Of a DNA stretch of 64,000 nucleotides, positions 1 through 8,999 are shown piece by piece. The notes beneath the pieces were generated by a model. It saw only the letters and a program-made list of their open reading frames with translations. It was not told where the DNA came from and did not search any database. How positions within the stretch are numbered: the first letter of the stretch is position 1; every line of letters starts with the position of its first letter. Position numbers and translations under genes: made by a program. The DNA is from Natronobacillus azotifigens (lineage in GTDB: Bacteria > Bacillota > Bacilli > Bacillales > Amphibacillaceae), in the NCBI RefSeq assembly GCF_026805325.1, contig NZ_JAPRAT010000010.1:40077-104076 (forward strand), given 5' to 3'.

Positions 1-768
1 GACCATGGAAAACATTATTTTGCAGATAAACCAGCGTTTACAACACTCGATCAAGTAAAGCTTGCAAGAGAAAAAGTTGCTGAAACTGGTTTGAAATGGG
101 GTATCTACTACGGTGAACGACTTCATGTAGAAAGCGCCATTTTTGCTGGACAACTCATTGAAGAAGGGGCAATTGGGCGAGTAATCCAAGTAATTGGAAC
201 AGGTCCTCACCGAGCAAATGTTTCTAGTAGACCAGATTGGTTCTTTGACCCTGAAAGCTATGGTGGAATTTTATGTGATATTGGAAGCCATCAAATTGAA
301 CAATTTATGCATTTTACTGGTGCAAAGGATGCTAAAGTGCTACATAGTAAAGTAGCAAACTACAATTTCAAGCAGTATCCTAAATTTGAAGATTACGGTG
401 ATGCGACACTCGTGGCAGATAACGGGGCAACATTTTATTTCCGTGTTGACTGGTTTACCCCAGACGGACTTGGAACATGGGGCGATGGACGCGCAATTAT
501 TTTAGGAACAGAAGGCTATATTGAAATAAGAAAGTATATTGATATTGCACGTGATAACACCGGTGATCATTTATACTTGGTCAATCAAGAAGGTGAAAAG
601 CACTTTAAATTATCTGGTAAAGTTGGTTACCCGTTCTTCGGACAGTTTATCCTAGACTGTTTAAACGGTACGGAAAATGCCATGACTCAGGAGCATGCAT
701 TCCGAGTAGCTGAGCTTTGTATTGAAGCTCAAAATATGGCGATTAATGTGGAGCCTGCTGAAAGCTAA
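1..768 (+). CDS. Gfo/Idh/MocA family oxidoreductase (3' part, cut by window start)
   Basis: The reading frame is open from base 1, so the start and most of the NAD-binding Rossmann domain lie outside the window. The first residues contain DKP, the position of the conserved (D/E)KP motif that follows the Rossmann fold in this family. The C-terminal alpha/beta domain is complete and carries GGILCDIGSHQIEQ, matching the family motif GGxxxDxGxHxxD with the substrate-binding Asp and His. Members oxidise sugars, sugar acids or inositols with NAD(P); the substrate cannot be read from this part. An internal TTG at 91 could be mistaken for a start but has no ribosome binding site. The convergent GH120 xylosidase downstream hints at sugar catabolism. 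Confidence 0.9.
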   Translation, partial: DHGKHYFADKPAFTTLDQVKLAREKVAETGLKWGIYYGERLHVESAIFAGQLIEEGAIGRVIQVIGTGPHRANVSSRPDWFFDPESYGGILCDIGSHQIEQFMHFTGAKDAKVLHSKVANYNFKQYPKFEDYGDATLVADNGATFYFRVDWFTPDGLGTWGDGRAIILGTEGYIEIRKYIDIARDNTGDHLYLVNQEGEKHFKLSGKVGYPFFGQFILDCLNGTENAMTQEHAFRVAELCIEAQNMAINVEPAES

Positions 769-830
769 TAATTTGGTGCCTCCCGGGTTTTGTGGTATTT
801 TGTCGAACTAAAGTGCGTTTTCAGTTGCTG

Positions 831-939
831 TTTATCCCGGAGCAACGGAAGCTAGCATTCCGAATGGTTCAAGGGCCTTTAGGACTAACAATTATTGAGG
901 GAATAACTAAAACCCCCACTGATTGAAGTTTCACTTTAT
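831..939 (+). repeat. R1 repeat, short form (copy A)
   Basis: This copy begins TTTATCCCGGAGCAAC and ends GTTTCACTTTAT, like full R1 copies, but lacks the first long hairpin: the sequence jumps from CAAC straight to GGAAGCTAGC. The 3' hairpin is partly decayed on its left arm. Confidence 0.85.
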
Positions 940-1035
940 ATGGATTCAGACCCCTGCTGTAGAAAATTGAGAGGTTTATCGTTGTGATGAGAAAAGTGAC
1001 TACAGTTTGAAAGATAATAAAAAGCAAAAACAATG

Positions 1036-1065
1036 AAGGTCCAATCACTAAAACGATTGGACCTT
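1036..1065 (-). terminator. Intrinsic terminator of the GH120 gene
   Basis: A hairpin with 11-bp arms AAGGTCCAATC / GATTGGACCTT lies 10 bases beyond the stop codon of the minus-strand xylosidase gene and is followed on that strand by a T-rich tract. Confidence 0.7.
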
Positions 1066-1075
1066 TAATAATAAA

Positions 1076-3094
1076 CTAAAATTCAAAATCAATGGTGCCA
1101 ATTTTTTCGGTTAATTCAAACGGACCGGGTGTGACATCTGCATCAGGTCTCTTTATCCTGAAAAAGTCGGAGTCAAAACGATATGGAGTGCTGTCCGGTT
1201 GCTCATACTTCATATCAGAGTGATAAGTTTTGCCAAGCAGGTCGGTGGTAACCAACATTGCAGAAGCTCCATGAAGTAATTTGGGCTCATTGACCTGAAT
1301 TTGCACCTTACCTTGTGTAGGATTAATCTCCACTTTAATGCCCTTCTGTTCATATGTCTTCGCATTGGATTCATGGCTACTTGGAATCGCATTGTTAAGG
1401 TGTAAATTTCCACCCATAGCCACCGGAAGAACTGCATTTCCTATAAAGAAATCCTTTGCGGCATCTCCAAGCTCAGCAAGCTCCTCTTTGGTGTATTCCC
1501 ACCATTGCTTATCTTTTGCATTAGGGTGCTTGTCGTAGCCTCCCAGTCCTACAGGATGCAGATAGCAAATAGAATCGTCCGGAACACCATCTATAAAAGG
1601 CTTCCCGTCATCTCCAGCATCATCCCTAGGTTTAAGCGGAAGGTGCTCAAAAAAGGTTATTGGGACAGGTTCTTTCATGTCATCATTATCCCCCAAAAAG
1701 ATATTATTATAGTACCTGTCATCGCCCCCAGTAATATTGGAGTAACCTGCCATTGCTGTCTCGTGAGGAAAGTGGTAAGGCGTAGTACGGGTAATCTCGG
1801 AACGAACCACAAATTTACCTGCAAACAAATTATGCGCAAATGCCCCACCCTGTGCCATATTTCTGAAATTCATCGGAGAGAGGAACAGATTATGATCAAC
1901 CATATACGGACCATGACAAACCTCAACGAAGAAGTCTTCAGAAATATTGTCAAAAAATATATTTCTGCTGATGCGGGTACCTTGTGCCTGCCAGTCAAGC
2001 CAAACTCCCCGATAACAGCTGTAGATTGTATTTTCATTAATTTGTGTATCCAGAGAAGCATGCAGCTTGATTCCGCCTACTTCGGCACCGTGTCTAAGGC
2101 GCTTGTGGTGAATATTGTAAATACGGTTTTGGCTAATTTCGCTGAAGGCTGCACCCATATGTCCCACAATGCCCGCTTGTTCACAGTCATGGATCACATT
2201 ACCTCGAACGATGTGACTGCCTACGTTATCTTTATGCCATCCCGAGCGTAATGCTCGTAAGATGACCTCCTGCTCACGTTGTGTACCGCCTTTCATGTGC
2301 TTGTTTGTGTGTCCTGTACCGATTTTAGTACCTAGGCTGATACCAACATTTTTGGATTCGCTGATAATATTGTTCTCAATAATCCACCCCTTACTCCAGT
2401 GAGGTCCAATCAAACCTTCCTGGTAGTCCGTTGGTGGTGCCCATTGAGGAGAGGCTTGACGAAGTGTGAATCCACTTACGGTTATGTAGTTAAGTCCTGG
2501 TTTCTCAGGCCAGAAGCAATAAGGCCGGACATTAATTTCTACATTTTCCTGACGAGGATCTTTCCCACCAAAATTGGCCCAAATCTTTGTTGTTGTAGAA
2601 CTAACTTCGGCATAAAATTTTAGTAGTGAATCTTTGGAATATTTAGCTTCGGGCCAAACTTCTGGCTTCCGTACCTTATCAACACTATCGCATTCATACA
2701 AGGATTTGCAATTCAAATATACATCACCGAGATGTACTGGGAAAGCTCCGTCAAATAGCCAGTCACCACTTAATTCTACTTCAAAAGGATTACGAACAGA
2801 AAATATGGAATTAGGTATTTCTGTGCTCCAAACACCGTCTTCTTCGGCCTCCCAGTCGGTAATACGTTCAGCCCCTGTAATGACTACTTCTCCGTCTCCT
2901 GCCGATTTATATACTACTCTATGATCTTCTGTTCCTCCATTAGCTGGATTAACCCATTCCCTATATACTCCAGCATGAACAGTAACTGTATCACCAGCCA
3001 TGGCAAGAGCCGCAGCACGTGATATTGTACGAAAGGGTTGATCAAACGTCCCTTTTGCTTGATCATTTCCTTGTATGGACACATGATATTGCAT
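1076..3094 (-). CDS. GH120 family beta-xylosidase
   Basis: A 672-residue protein without signal peptide, so probably cytoplasmic. It begins MQYHVSIQGNDQAKGT and continues as a right-handed parallel beta-helix. From memory it matches the GH120 beta-xylosidase XylC of Thermoanaerobacterium along its whole length, with shared blocks such as AMAGDT, GVYREWV, GLIGP-WSKGWIIE and QAQGTR. The two catalytic acids of that family correspond to Asp367 in WLDW and Glu391 in FVEV, both present. The enzyme would release xylose from the non-reducing end of xylobiose and short xylo-oligosaccharides. The ATG at 3094 is preceded by AAAAGGAGTG; a longer frame to 3190 exists but has no such site. A cre-like sequence lies just upstream. 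Confidence 0.88.
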   Translation of the reverse strand: MQYHVSIQGNDQAKGTFDQPFRTISRAAALAMAGDTVTVHAGVYREWVNPANGGTEDHRVVYKSAGDGEVVITGAERITDWEAEEDGVWSTEIPNSIFSVRNPFEVELSGDWLFDGAFPVHLGDVYLNCKSLYECDSVDKVRKPEVWPEAKYSKDSLLKFYAEVSSTTTKIWANFGGKDPRQENVEINVRPYCFWPEKPGLNYITVSGFTLRQASPQWAPPTDYQEGLIGPHWSKGWIIENNIISESKNVGISLGTKIGTGHTNKHMKGGTQREQEVILRALRSGWHKDNVGSHIVRGNVIHDCEQAGIVGHMGAAFSEISQNRIYNIHHKRLRHGAEVGGIKLHASLDTQINENTIYSCYRGVWLDWQAQGTRISRNIFFDNISEDFFVEVCHGPYMVDHNLFLSPMNFRNMAQGGAFAHNLFAGKFVVRSEITRTTPYHFPHETAMAGYSNITGGDDRYYNNIFLGDNDDMKEPVPITFFEHLPLKPRDDAGDDGKPFIDGVPDDSICYLHPVGLGGYDKHPNAKDKQWWEYTKEELAELGDAAKDFFIGNAVLPVAMGGNLHLNNAIPSSHESNAKTYEQKGIKVEINPTQGKVQIQVNEPKLLHGASAMLVTTDLLGKTYHSDMKYEQPDSTPYRFDSDFFRIKRPDADVTPGPFELTEKIGTIDFEF

Positions 3095-3117
3095 AAGAAC
3101 ACTCCTTTTCCTACCGA

Positions 3118-3132
3118 GCGAAAGCGGTAACA
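3118..3132 (-). promoter_or_regulatory. cre-like site upstream of GH120
   Basis: The sequence GCGAAAGCGGTAACA on the plus strand matches the CcpA consensus WTGNAANCGNWNNCW with two mismatches. It lies about 25 bases before the xylosidase start, where binding of CcpA would block expression. Confidence 0.35.
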
Positions 3133-3190
3133 AATAATTGATCACTAACGACAGGCATTGTATAAAAATTATTATTGCAGCAATCTGCAA

Positions 3191-3634
3191 ACAGTTTACT
3201 TATTATATTATCTCAAACCTGTGCATATAGTGTCTAGCGAGATCTTTCATTTTAGCAGCATAATTGAAATCTTTTCTTAAAAATATTGTTTCAATTATTA
3301 TTGATATAGCAGACTTGATTAACTTATCAAGGGAAATAAAAAATGTGTCAGTAAGTTAAAACTTTCCTGAACAATTGAAAGGCTCGTCCCACTTGCGTTA
3401 CACCCAAGTTGGGACATATTCAACAGCCTCTATTTTCGTTTCCCCTGTTTGTTTATAGATTCATTAGTAGATTATCCACTATACAAGCAAGAATATTGAT
3501 ATGCAGCAGCTTGTTTGAAATAACTTACAGAAAGAATACTTTCAACTGAAATTTTATAATAATCAAACGGTGTCGCTTCGAAAAAACGCATGCTTTGAAA
3601 AAATTCACAAGATGAATTGCTACTCAATCCACTT
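3191..3634. other. Intergenic region with one hairpin, no gene
   Basis: This AT-rich stretch holds the presumed xylosidase promoter at its left end. A hairpin at 3386-3415 (GTCCCACTTG / CAAGTTGGGAC) has no T-tract on either side. I see no open frame with a ribosome binding site. Confidence 0.5.
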
Positions 3635-4813
3635 CTATTTCTTTCTTACCCTAAAATAATAAGCCCAAGCTCGCAGAACATAAATTAAAAATATGAACAT
3701 GACGAGAGGATAAACCGTTGTGTTGAACTGTTCGATTCCTGATATAGAAAAATATCCTTCTTCCAACACATTGGGAAGCATAAAGGAAAAGAAGGCATAA
3801 CCGAATAAAAGTAAAAGAGGTGTATACATCAACGTATGAAATCTTGCCACACGCATCGCTGCTCGTTGCTTACTTTCAGGATCGATATTGAGCTCAGGTT
3901 TTTCTGATTCTTCTGAATAGGCTTGCCGCCAGATCGACCATTGTTGCCAAGAACCCTCTGAGACAAATACTCTCTCCCATCCTGTTTCACTGTGAAAAGA
4001 GTGAGCGTTACTATCTACTCGCCCATCAAAATGGACGCTGTATGCGTACAACTTCTTTTCAGATCTTACAAACTGAAACGTAAATCCTCTTTTATAAATG
4101 TGGGTAAGATGCCAACCTGAACGTTCTTTATCCTCCAGCCACGTTTCAAGTTTGTCTGGAGCAAACGTCCAGCCGAATTTAAACTTGTTGCATCTTTCTC
4201 TTGATCGACCTGATTCGCTAGTAGAATCAATCAAGAACTGAGATTGTTTACTCTCCTCTGATAAACGTCGTGATTCTTTTTTTAGTGTAAGGAGAGAATA
4301 GACTCCTATCATTGTCACAGCAATCTGACAGGCAAACATGATGTACGTGAGGATCCACAACGGGCTCTCGACACGGGTAACAGTAACTGGATCACTACTA
4401 AAATAGAGAGGCAACAATAACATAGCTTGCGAAGTAACAGAAAATGCAATGTAGATGAAATAAATCCACCAAAATATTTCGATTTTTTTATTTCTTGATT
4501 CAAGATTATCTCGAACGATGGACGTTTTCACATCTTCCTTTTGTTTGACATTACCATATACTGCCCATTTTCTTTTTTTGTTCACCACTTCCCAACCGTC
4601 AAGCTGAAGTGCTTTGGGTAAAGGATGTTGAATGCTAGGATCAAAAGATATAGAAAATATTTGATGAGAAGGTGTTTCCTTTATAAATGTAAAACGACTG
4701 AATTTTGGTTGAAAACGGGAAAGCGTGTAGCCCTTTTTAGCCATCTCTTCAATCCAATGCTCTGTCCTCTGGATGTGAAAGCTCCAAAACGGTTTCCAAA
4801 ACTTTTTGTTCAT
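3635..4813 (-). CDS. DUF2812 domain membrane protein
   Basis: A 392-residue protein with two DUF2812-type segments. The first, near residues 7-60, reads FHIQRTEHWIEEMAKKGYTL; the second, near 215-290, contains KLETWLEDKERSGWHLTHIYKRG. Hydrophobic pairs around residues 112-135 and 145-170, and another pair near the C-terminus, look like membrane helices. DUF2812 proteins are commonly encoded directly after a PadR repressor, and here the ATG overlaps the padR stop by four bases (ATGA), so the two are translationally coupled. The function of the family is not known; a membrane stress or resistance role is only inferred from the PadR partner. Confidence 0.8.
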   Translation of the reverse strand: MNKKFWKPFWSFHIQRTEHWIEEMAKKGYTLSRFQPKFSRFTFIKETPSHQIFSISFDPSIQHPLPKALQLDGWEVVNKKRKWAVYGNVKQKEDVKTSIVRDNLESRNKKIEIFWWIYFIYIAFSVTSQAMLLLPLYFSSDPVTVTRVESPLWILTYIMFACQIAVTMIGVYSLLTLKKESRRLSEESKQSQFLIDSTSESGRSRERCNKFKFGWTFAPDKLETWLEDKERSGWHLTHIYKRGFTFQFVRSEKKLYAYSVHFDGRVDSNAHSFHSETGWERVFVSEGSWQQWSIWRQAYSEESEKPELNIDPESKQRAAMRVARFHTLMYTPLLLLFGYAFFSFMLPNVLEEGYFSISGIEQFNTTVYPLVMFIFLIYVLRAWAYYFRVRKK

Positions 4814-5148
4814 TTTTTATCCTCCCTGTGTGCTACGGCATTTGTATACAACTCTTCAAGTCGTGTCATTTCTTGTTGAATAACCAGTTCACCTAGCTCT
4901 GTTATCTCATAGATTTTTTTTCGTTCTTCATTAGCATAAACAACGATTAAATGATCTTTTAGCATTTTTGTAATCGTCCCGTAGACCGTACCTGAACCAA
5001 GCTTTAATCTCCCCGATGTTATATCCTCCACATACTTCACGATTCCATATCCGTGCTGCGGTTGTTTGAACAGGCTTAATAAAATATAAAAAGCTGTTTC
5101 GGACATGGGCACGTATTTTTTGATCACTTTATCAGTCTTTTCGGTCAT
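4810..5148 (-). CDS. PadR family transcriptional regulator
   Basis: This 112-residue winged-helix regulator has the typical PadR opening VPMSETAFYILLSL, the HGYGI segment and the GSGTVYGTITKMLKDHLI recognition region, ending in a short helix for dimerisation. The start is preceded by AGGGGGTAGG on the minus strand. It is the first gene of a two-gene operon with the DUF2812 protein, and its promoter region carries a perfect palindrome that is probably its own operator. Confidence 0.9.
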   Translation of the reverse strand: MTEKTDKVIKKYVPMSETAFYILLSLFKQPQHGYGIVKYVEDITSGRLKLGSGTVYGTITKMLKDHLIVVYANEERKKIYEITELGELVIQQEMTRLEELYTNAVAHREDKK

Positions 5149-5174
5149 AACCTACCCCCTCTATATCTTACGTC

Positions 5175-5186
5175 ATGATATATCAT
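5175..5186. promoter_or_regulatory. Probable PadR operator
   Basis: ATGATATATCAT is a perfect 12-bp palindrome located 27 bases upstream of the padR start. A second imperfect dyad (TATATCAC / GTGACATAT) follows at about 5195-5215. Their position over the presumed promoter suggests autorepression. Confidence 0.5.
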
Positions 5187-5398
5187 AACGCGAGTATATC
5201 ACGTTGTGACATATATAACAATAGGTAAACCAAAAATTTCTATATCTCAGTACGGTAAAGTATGAACGACTGTGTGGGTGATCATAATTCCTTTTGTCTT
5301 CCCAAGAGTGGTTTAAAAGTGCTAGGAAGCAATAGTTAAAACTGACCAAATTTGAGTAATTGACCATGTAAAATAGAATAAGCAGCTGTTAGAATTAA

Positions 5399-5568
5399 TT
5401 TATCCCGGAGCAACCGTTTGTAAGCCTACCACTTCAAAACAAGGAGAATACCAAGTTGTATAAGTGGGAGTAACGGATGCTAGCACCCCGAATGGTTCAA
5501 GGTCCTTTAGGGCTAACAATCAGTGGGGGAATACCTAAAGCTTCCCACTGATTGAAATTTCACTTTAT
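5399..5568 (+). repeat. R1 repeat, full length (copy B)
   Basis: The copy is bounded by TTTAT at both ends, starts with CCCGGAGCAACCG and ends with TTTCAC. Its internal stems are slightly degenerate. It lies between the divergent padR and tetR genes. Confidence 0.9.
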
Positions 5569-5625
5569 GAACTGCGGTCATAAAAATAAGTAAATAGAAT
5601 GAATATTTTTGGAGGTCTGAGGCCA

Positions 5626-6204
5626 GTGAAAACAAAAAAAGGTGAAGAAACCTATAGCAACATCTTACAGGCGGCTGAACAATTGTTTGCGGAGAAAAGT
5701 GTTAGCAAAGTAACAATTAAAGATATTGTTCAACGTACTGGTATTGCAAAGGGAACATTTTACTTATATTTTGAATCGAAAGAAGCGCTTGTTTGGGAAT
5801 TCGTAGATGAAAAATTTGCGTACGCAGACCGATGGATGAAAGAAATTGTACGGAAAGGTTATAGTGACGATGAAATCTGTGAAATCATTGACTATATCGT
5901 ATTGTTTGTTAAGAAGCACCTTGCAATATTAAAAATAATGCATAATGTTAAATTCCATGGATTTTTAGGAATGAAACGTCTGGAAGATAAGTATATGAAA
6001 AAATGGATTACACCTTTTTCACTTTGGCTTGAGAGAGGTCGCCTTGAAGGAACGCTTTCTATTCACGATTCACAATTTATGGCGAATTATCTGATTGTAA
6101 CGTTACATGAACTATTTGACCGTGTAATAATGGATCAATTTCCATTCTCGATTGAGGAAGTAGGAGATGAGCTTAAAGTTCTTGTTTTGAAATTATTGAA
6201 ATAA
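5626..6204 (+). CDS. TetR family transcriptional regulator
   Basis: A 192-residue protein. The N-terminal helix-turn-helix reads ILQAAEQLFAEKS...TIKDIVQRTGIAKGTFYLYFESKEAL, a textbook TetR DNA-binding domain; the C-terminal ligand domain is not recognisable. I chose the GTG at 5626, ten bases after GGAGG, instead of the in-frame ATG at 5599, which has no ribosome binding site. The gene is followed after 16 bases by an alpha/beta-fold protein, so the pair is probably an operon controlled by this regulator. Confidence 0.88.
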   Translation: MKTKKGEETYSNILQAAEQLFAEKSVSKVTIKDIVQRTGIAKGTFYLYFESKEALVWEFVDEKFAYADRWMKEIVRKGYSDDEICEIIDYIVLFVKKHLAILKIMHNVKFHGFLGMKRLEDKYMKKWITPFSLWLERGRLEGTLSIHDSQFMANYLIVTLHELFDRVIMDQFPFSIEEVGDELKVLVLKLLK

Positions 6205-6220
6205 AGAGGAGATGAAACAT

Positions 6221-7159
6221 ATGAAAGTTTATAATGAATTTGTAGGAGACGACAATGGAGTTTTTGTGAGATGTTTGATTAATCATGATAAAGCTCCTAA
6301 TGTAATTTTTCTAATGACTCCTATCGGTTCTGTTGAATATGGCGTAGCTATCCAGAATTACCAACCGCTATTTGATAATGGGTTTAATGTGTTTGCAGTT
6401 GATTTACCGGGAATCGGAAATAGCTCAAATGCTCGTTTTACGTATAATAACATCAAAGCAGCAATGAAAAGTGTTGCTGAATATATAAAGGAGAATTATT
6501 CTGATTCGATCCATTTATACGGCGGAACTGGTACTGGTGGAATCATTGGACAAGCGTTGGCATCAGACAAAGATCTACCATATTTTCAATCGTATAGTCA
6601 GTTAGGGGTTGCAAATCATGGAAACCTAGCGATGATCGGAAATAGTACTTTACTTAAATTAGTTTTTCCCATTATGAAAATTGCAGCAAAGTTTTTTCCT
6701 AAATATCGTTTGAAATTCAAAATTCCTAAGTATAATGGTTATAACGCAGAAAAAGAGAACAATTGGTATCGGAATATGATGAAGGAATACCCCGGAATAT
6801 TTGATTTCCCTTTAGAAGTTGTATACACGCTGTTATGGCTTCTTATAGCAAAAGACAGCCCAATAAATGAACAACCATGCTCACCAACGTTAGTAATGGC
6901 GGCTAAGCACGACCGGTACTACGAAACAGAGTATGTTAACGCATACTATCAGAAACTAGAAACTGACAAGAAACTGATTTGGCTGGATGATAGCCACTGT
7001 GTATTTGTATGGAGGGCTCCAGAATTAGCTCAATTAGTAATGGATTGGATCAATAGTACAGAAAGTAAGGAAAACAAGGATAGAAATAATGCGGACTTGT
7101 TTCAATCACCTGCCAATACACAGAAAGATGGAGGGAAGGAAGTTTTGCCCTTTTTCTAA
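6221..7159 (+). CDS. Alpha/beta hydrolase-fold protein with atypical nucleophile elbow
   Basis: A 312-residue protein with an alpha/beta hydrolase layout: an early strand VIFLMTP, the segment FNVFAVDLPGIGNSS, the elbow strand IHLYGGTGTGGIIGQAL, an acid candidate in AAKHDRYYE and a His candidate in DDSHCVFVW. The elbow reads GGTGTGG, with no serine at the usual Gly-x-Ser-x-Gly centre, so it may be a non-hydrolytic member. A lid-like basic insertion (residues about 145-200) may contact membranes. The ATG at 6221 sits nine bases after AGAGGAG; the ATG at 6212 is too close to that site. It follows the tetR gene by 16 bases. Confidence 0.7.
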   Translation: MKVYNEFVGDDNGVFVRCLINHDKAPNVIFLMTPIGSVEYGVAIQNYQPLFDNGFNVFAVDLPGIGNSSNARFTYNNIKAAMKSVAEYIKENYSDSIHLYGGTGTGGIIGQALASDKDLPYFQSYSQLGVANHGNLAMIGNSTLLKLVFPIMKIAAKFFPKYRLKFKIPKYNGYNAEKENNWYRNMMKEYPGIFDFPLEVVYTLLWLLIAKDSPINEQPCSPTLVMAAKHDRYYETEYVNAYYQKLETDKKLIWLDDSHCVFVWRAPELAQLVMDWINSTESKENKDRNNADLFQSPANTQKDGGKEVLPFF

Positions 7160-7279
7160 TGGATATAATTGAGCAAACTCTGTATCTATTTTGTGAAATT
7201 GAATGAAAAGTATTTTTTTAAAGAGAATCAATGAGAGTGATAGACGAATGAAAAAAATCTTTAGAAAGGTGATTGTACA

Positions 7280-7744
7280 ATGAAGATTATTTCGGTGAGG
7301 GAAAATCCTGATTTTAAGCAGCGGGCGATACAATATTTTCAGAAAAAGTGGGCAAGTGAAAGTTCAATGATGGTTTATGAAGATTGTATTTCAAGTAGCA
7401 TTGATGCAAAAAGTCCTTTACCGCAATGGTACTTACTATTGAGTGATGAAGGGAACACTATTGGATGTGCAGGTCTAATTACAAATGATTTTATTAGTAG
7501 AATGGATTTATATCCATGGATATGTGCACTGTTTATAGAAGAAAAATATCGTGGGAACCATTACGGATCATTACTACTCCAAAAAGCAAAAGAGGATACT
7601 AGTAAGGGAGGTTTTCCTTATTTGTATCTTTGTACTGAGCACATTGGGTATTACGAAAAATATGGGTTTACTTACAATGGAATGGGTTATCATCCATGGG
7701 GAGAAAGCTCAAGGATCTATAAGTCTGAACTTCTAGATTATTAG
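7280..7744 (+). CDS. GNAT family N-acetyltransferase
   Basis: This 154-residue protein has the GNAT core. Strand beta-4 (ICALFIEEKYRG) is followed by the acetyl-CoA pyrophosphate loop RGNHYGSLLLQKA, a variant of Q/RxxGxG/A, and the C-terminal part has GYYEKYGFTYNG, the usual acceptor-side signature. It would transfer an acetyl group from acetyl-CoA to a small molecule or peptide amine; the acceptor is unknown. A ribosome binding site AGAAAGGTG precedes the ATG. The gene ends before a strong terminator and stands alone. Confidence 0.9.
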   Translation: MKIISVRENPDFKQRAIQYFQKKWASESSMMVYEDCISSSIDAKSPLPQWYLLLSDEGNTIGCAGLITNDFISRMDLYPWICALFIEEKYRGNHYGSLLLQKAKEDTSKGGFPYLYLCTEHIGYYEKYGFTYNGMGYHPWGESSRIYKSELLDY

Positions 7745-7793
7745 AGAGTGATTGCTATAGAATTAATGATAATTTTAAATTCTATTTATTACG

Positions 7794-7829
7794 AAAAAAC
7801 CATTAGAGATTTTCATCTAATGGTTTTTT
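7794..7829 (+). terminator. Intrinsic terminator after the GNAT gene
   Basis: AAAAAACCATTAGA and TCTAATGGTTTTTT form a hairpin with a T-tract, active in either direction. Confidence 0.9.
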
Positions 7830-7830
7830 C

Positions 7831-7989
7831 TTTAATCCTGAATCAACCGTTCGCAAAATTCTCACTTCAAAGCAGGTCGAAAATCAAAGTTGTTTAAGTG
7901 GGAGGAGTGGATAATAGCATCCTGAATGGTTCAGCTAACAATCAGTGGGGGATAACGAAAACCCCCATTGCCTGTTCGTTTTCCTTTAT
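7831..7989 (+). repeat. R1 repeat, degenerate (copy C)
   Basis: It starts TTTAATCCTGAATCAACCGT, a diverged R1 5' end, directly after the GNAT terminator and ends at TTTAT. The middle CCTTTAGG module is missing. The final TTTAT contains the stop codon of the decayed methyltransferase on the other strand. Confidence 0.75.
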
Positions 7990-8410
7990 CTAGGGGTTGC
8001 TTTTAAACTAAATACTAAAGGTAACTTACCTTCAAATTCTGGGTAATAACAAAGATTATTTTCATCCTTCTTTGTTCCCCCCACTCCTGGAGTACAACGA
8101 TCGTATTCTTTCATATACTGAAATCTACATTGGTCACACCTAAATCTTTGGCCAATTCTTTGGCAAAATGAACATTGCCAGGAACTAAATCTACCCCTGT
8201 GACAGTTGCTCCCATTTTTGCTAACATAATCGTGTCAGCACCGGTGTTGCATTGCAAGTGTAGCACTTTTTTTCCGCTAATATCACCGATTTCTTTTTTT
8301 ACAATAGGGTTAAATTCATAACTATTTTCAGAGAGCTTAGTTTTAAAGTGGTTGTAATGATCTTCTGATAATAACCCCCATGCATGTTTGTTCGCTTCTA
8401 TTTTATTCAT
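7986..8410 (-). pseudogene. Class I SAM-dependent methyltransferase, internally deleted
   Basis: The first 99 codons encode a normal start of a methyltransferase: MNKIEANKHAW, then GKKVLHLQCNTGADTIMLAKMGATVTGVD, which is the SAM-binding motif I. The frame stops at 8111. Directly after, in another frame, the minus strand encodes CYYPEFEGKLPLVFSLKATPR and a stop at 7986, which is the expected C-terminal end of this roughly 260-residue family. The central part, about 140 residues by comparison with the usual family length, is deleted and the frame is shifted. The N-terminal start has a weak AGGGGAGG site upstream. The gene is not functional. Confidence 0.8.
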
Positions 8411-8711
8411 TTAATTTCCTCCCCTAATCTGAAACCCCTCACAAAAACGTCCCTTAATTATAAAAAGTATAGCTTATATGCCAAAATAAGCCAATAGAAA
8501 TAATGTATTTTTACTAATGACTATACTATTGACAATAATGTTTAACTCAGTCATTGTGATGATATACTCACTTTGCGTATAAGCATACATGATAAAGTCG
8601 CTCCATTCTTGTGGTTACATGATAGGAAATTGCATAGAATACATTCTATTTATCCCCGCCCATAAAAGGGAAAATGGTAAGATAGTTTAATAATTACACA
8701 TCGCCAGATTA

Positions 8712-8894
8712 TTTATCCCGGAGCAACCGTCTGTAAGACTCTCACTTCAAAACAACGAGAATATCAAGTTGTTTAAGTGGGAGTAACGGACGCTAGCACC
8801 TCGAATGGTTCAAAGACCTTTAGGTCATCCTTTAGGGCTAACAATCAGTGGGGGAATAACTAAAAAACCCCCACTGATTGAAGTTTCACTTTAT
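8712..8894 (+). repeat. R1 repeat, full length (copy D)
   Basis: TTTAT at both ends, complete first stem, middle module with two CCTTTAGG units and 3' hairpin CAATCAGTGGGGG / CCCCCACTGATTG. It is among the best-preserved copies. Confidence 0.95.
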
Positions 8895-8999
8895 AGCAGT
8901 TTGTTCTATCAAACTAATTTTCTTTCTTATTTTTAACGACACGAACATATTAGGAAGTCGAGTACCATATGATATGATGGAAATAGGAAGCGGGTGTTT

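Noticed and set aside
1505..2251. A 248-codon open frame on the plus strand inside the GH120 gene
   Set aside because: It lies antisense to a well-supported GH120 enzyme, has no ribosome binding site and a composition typical of reversed coding sequence.
3386..3415. Hairpin GTCCCACTTG/CAAGTTGGGAC as an R1 remnant or terminator
   Set aside because: Its stem loosely recalls the R1 stem CCCACTT/AAGTGGG, but no other R1 segment is nearby and no T-tract follows.
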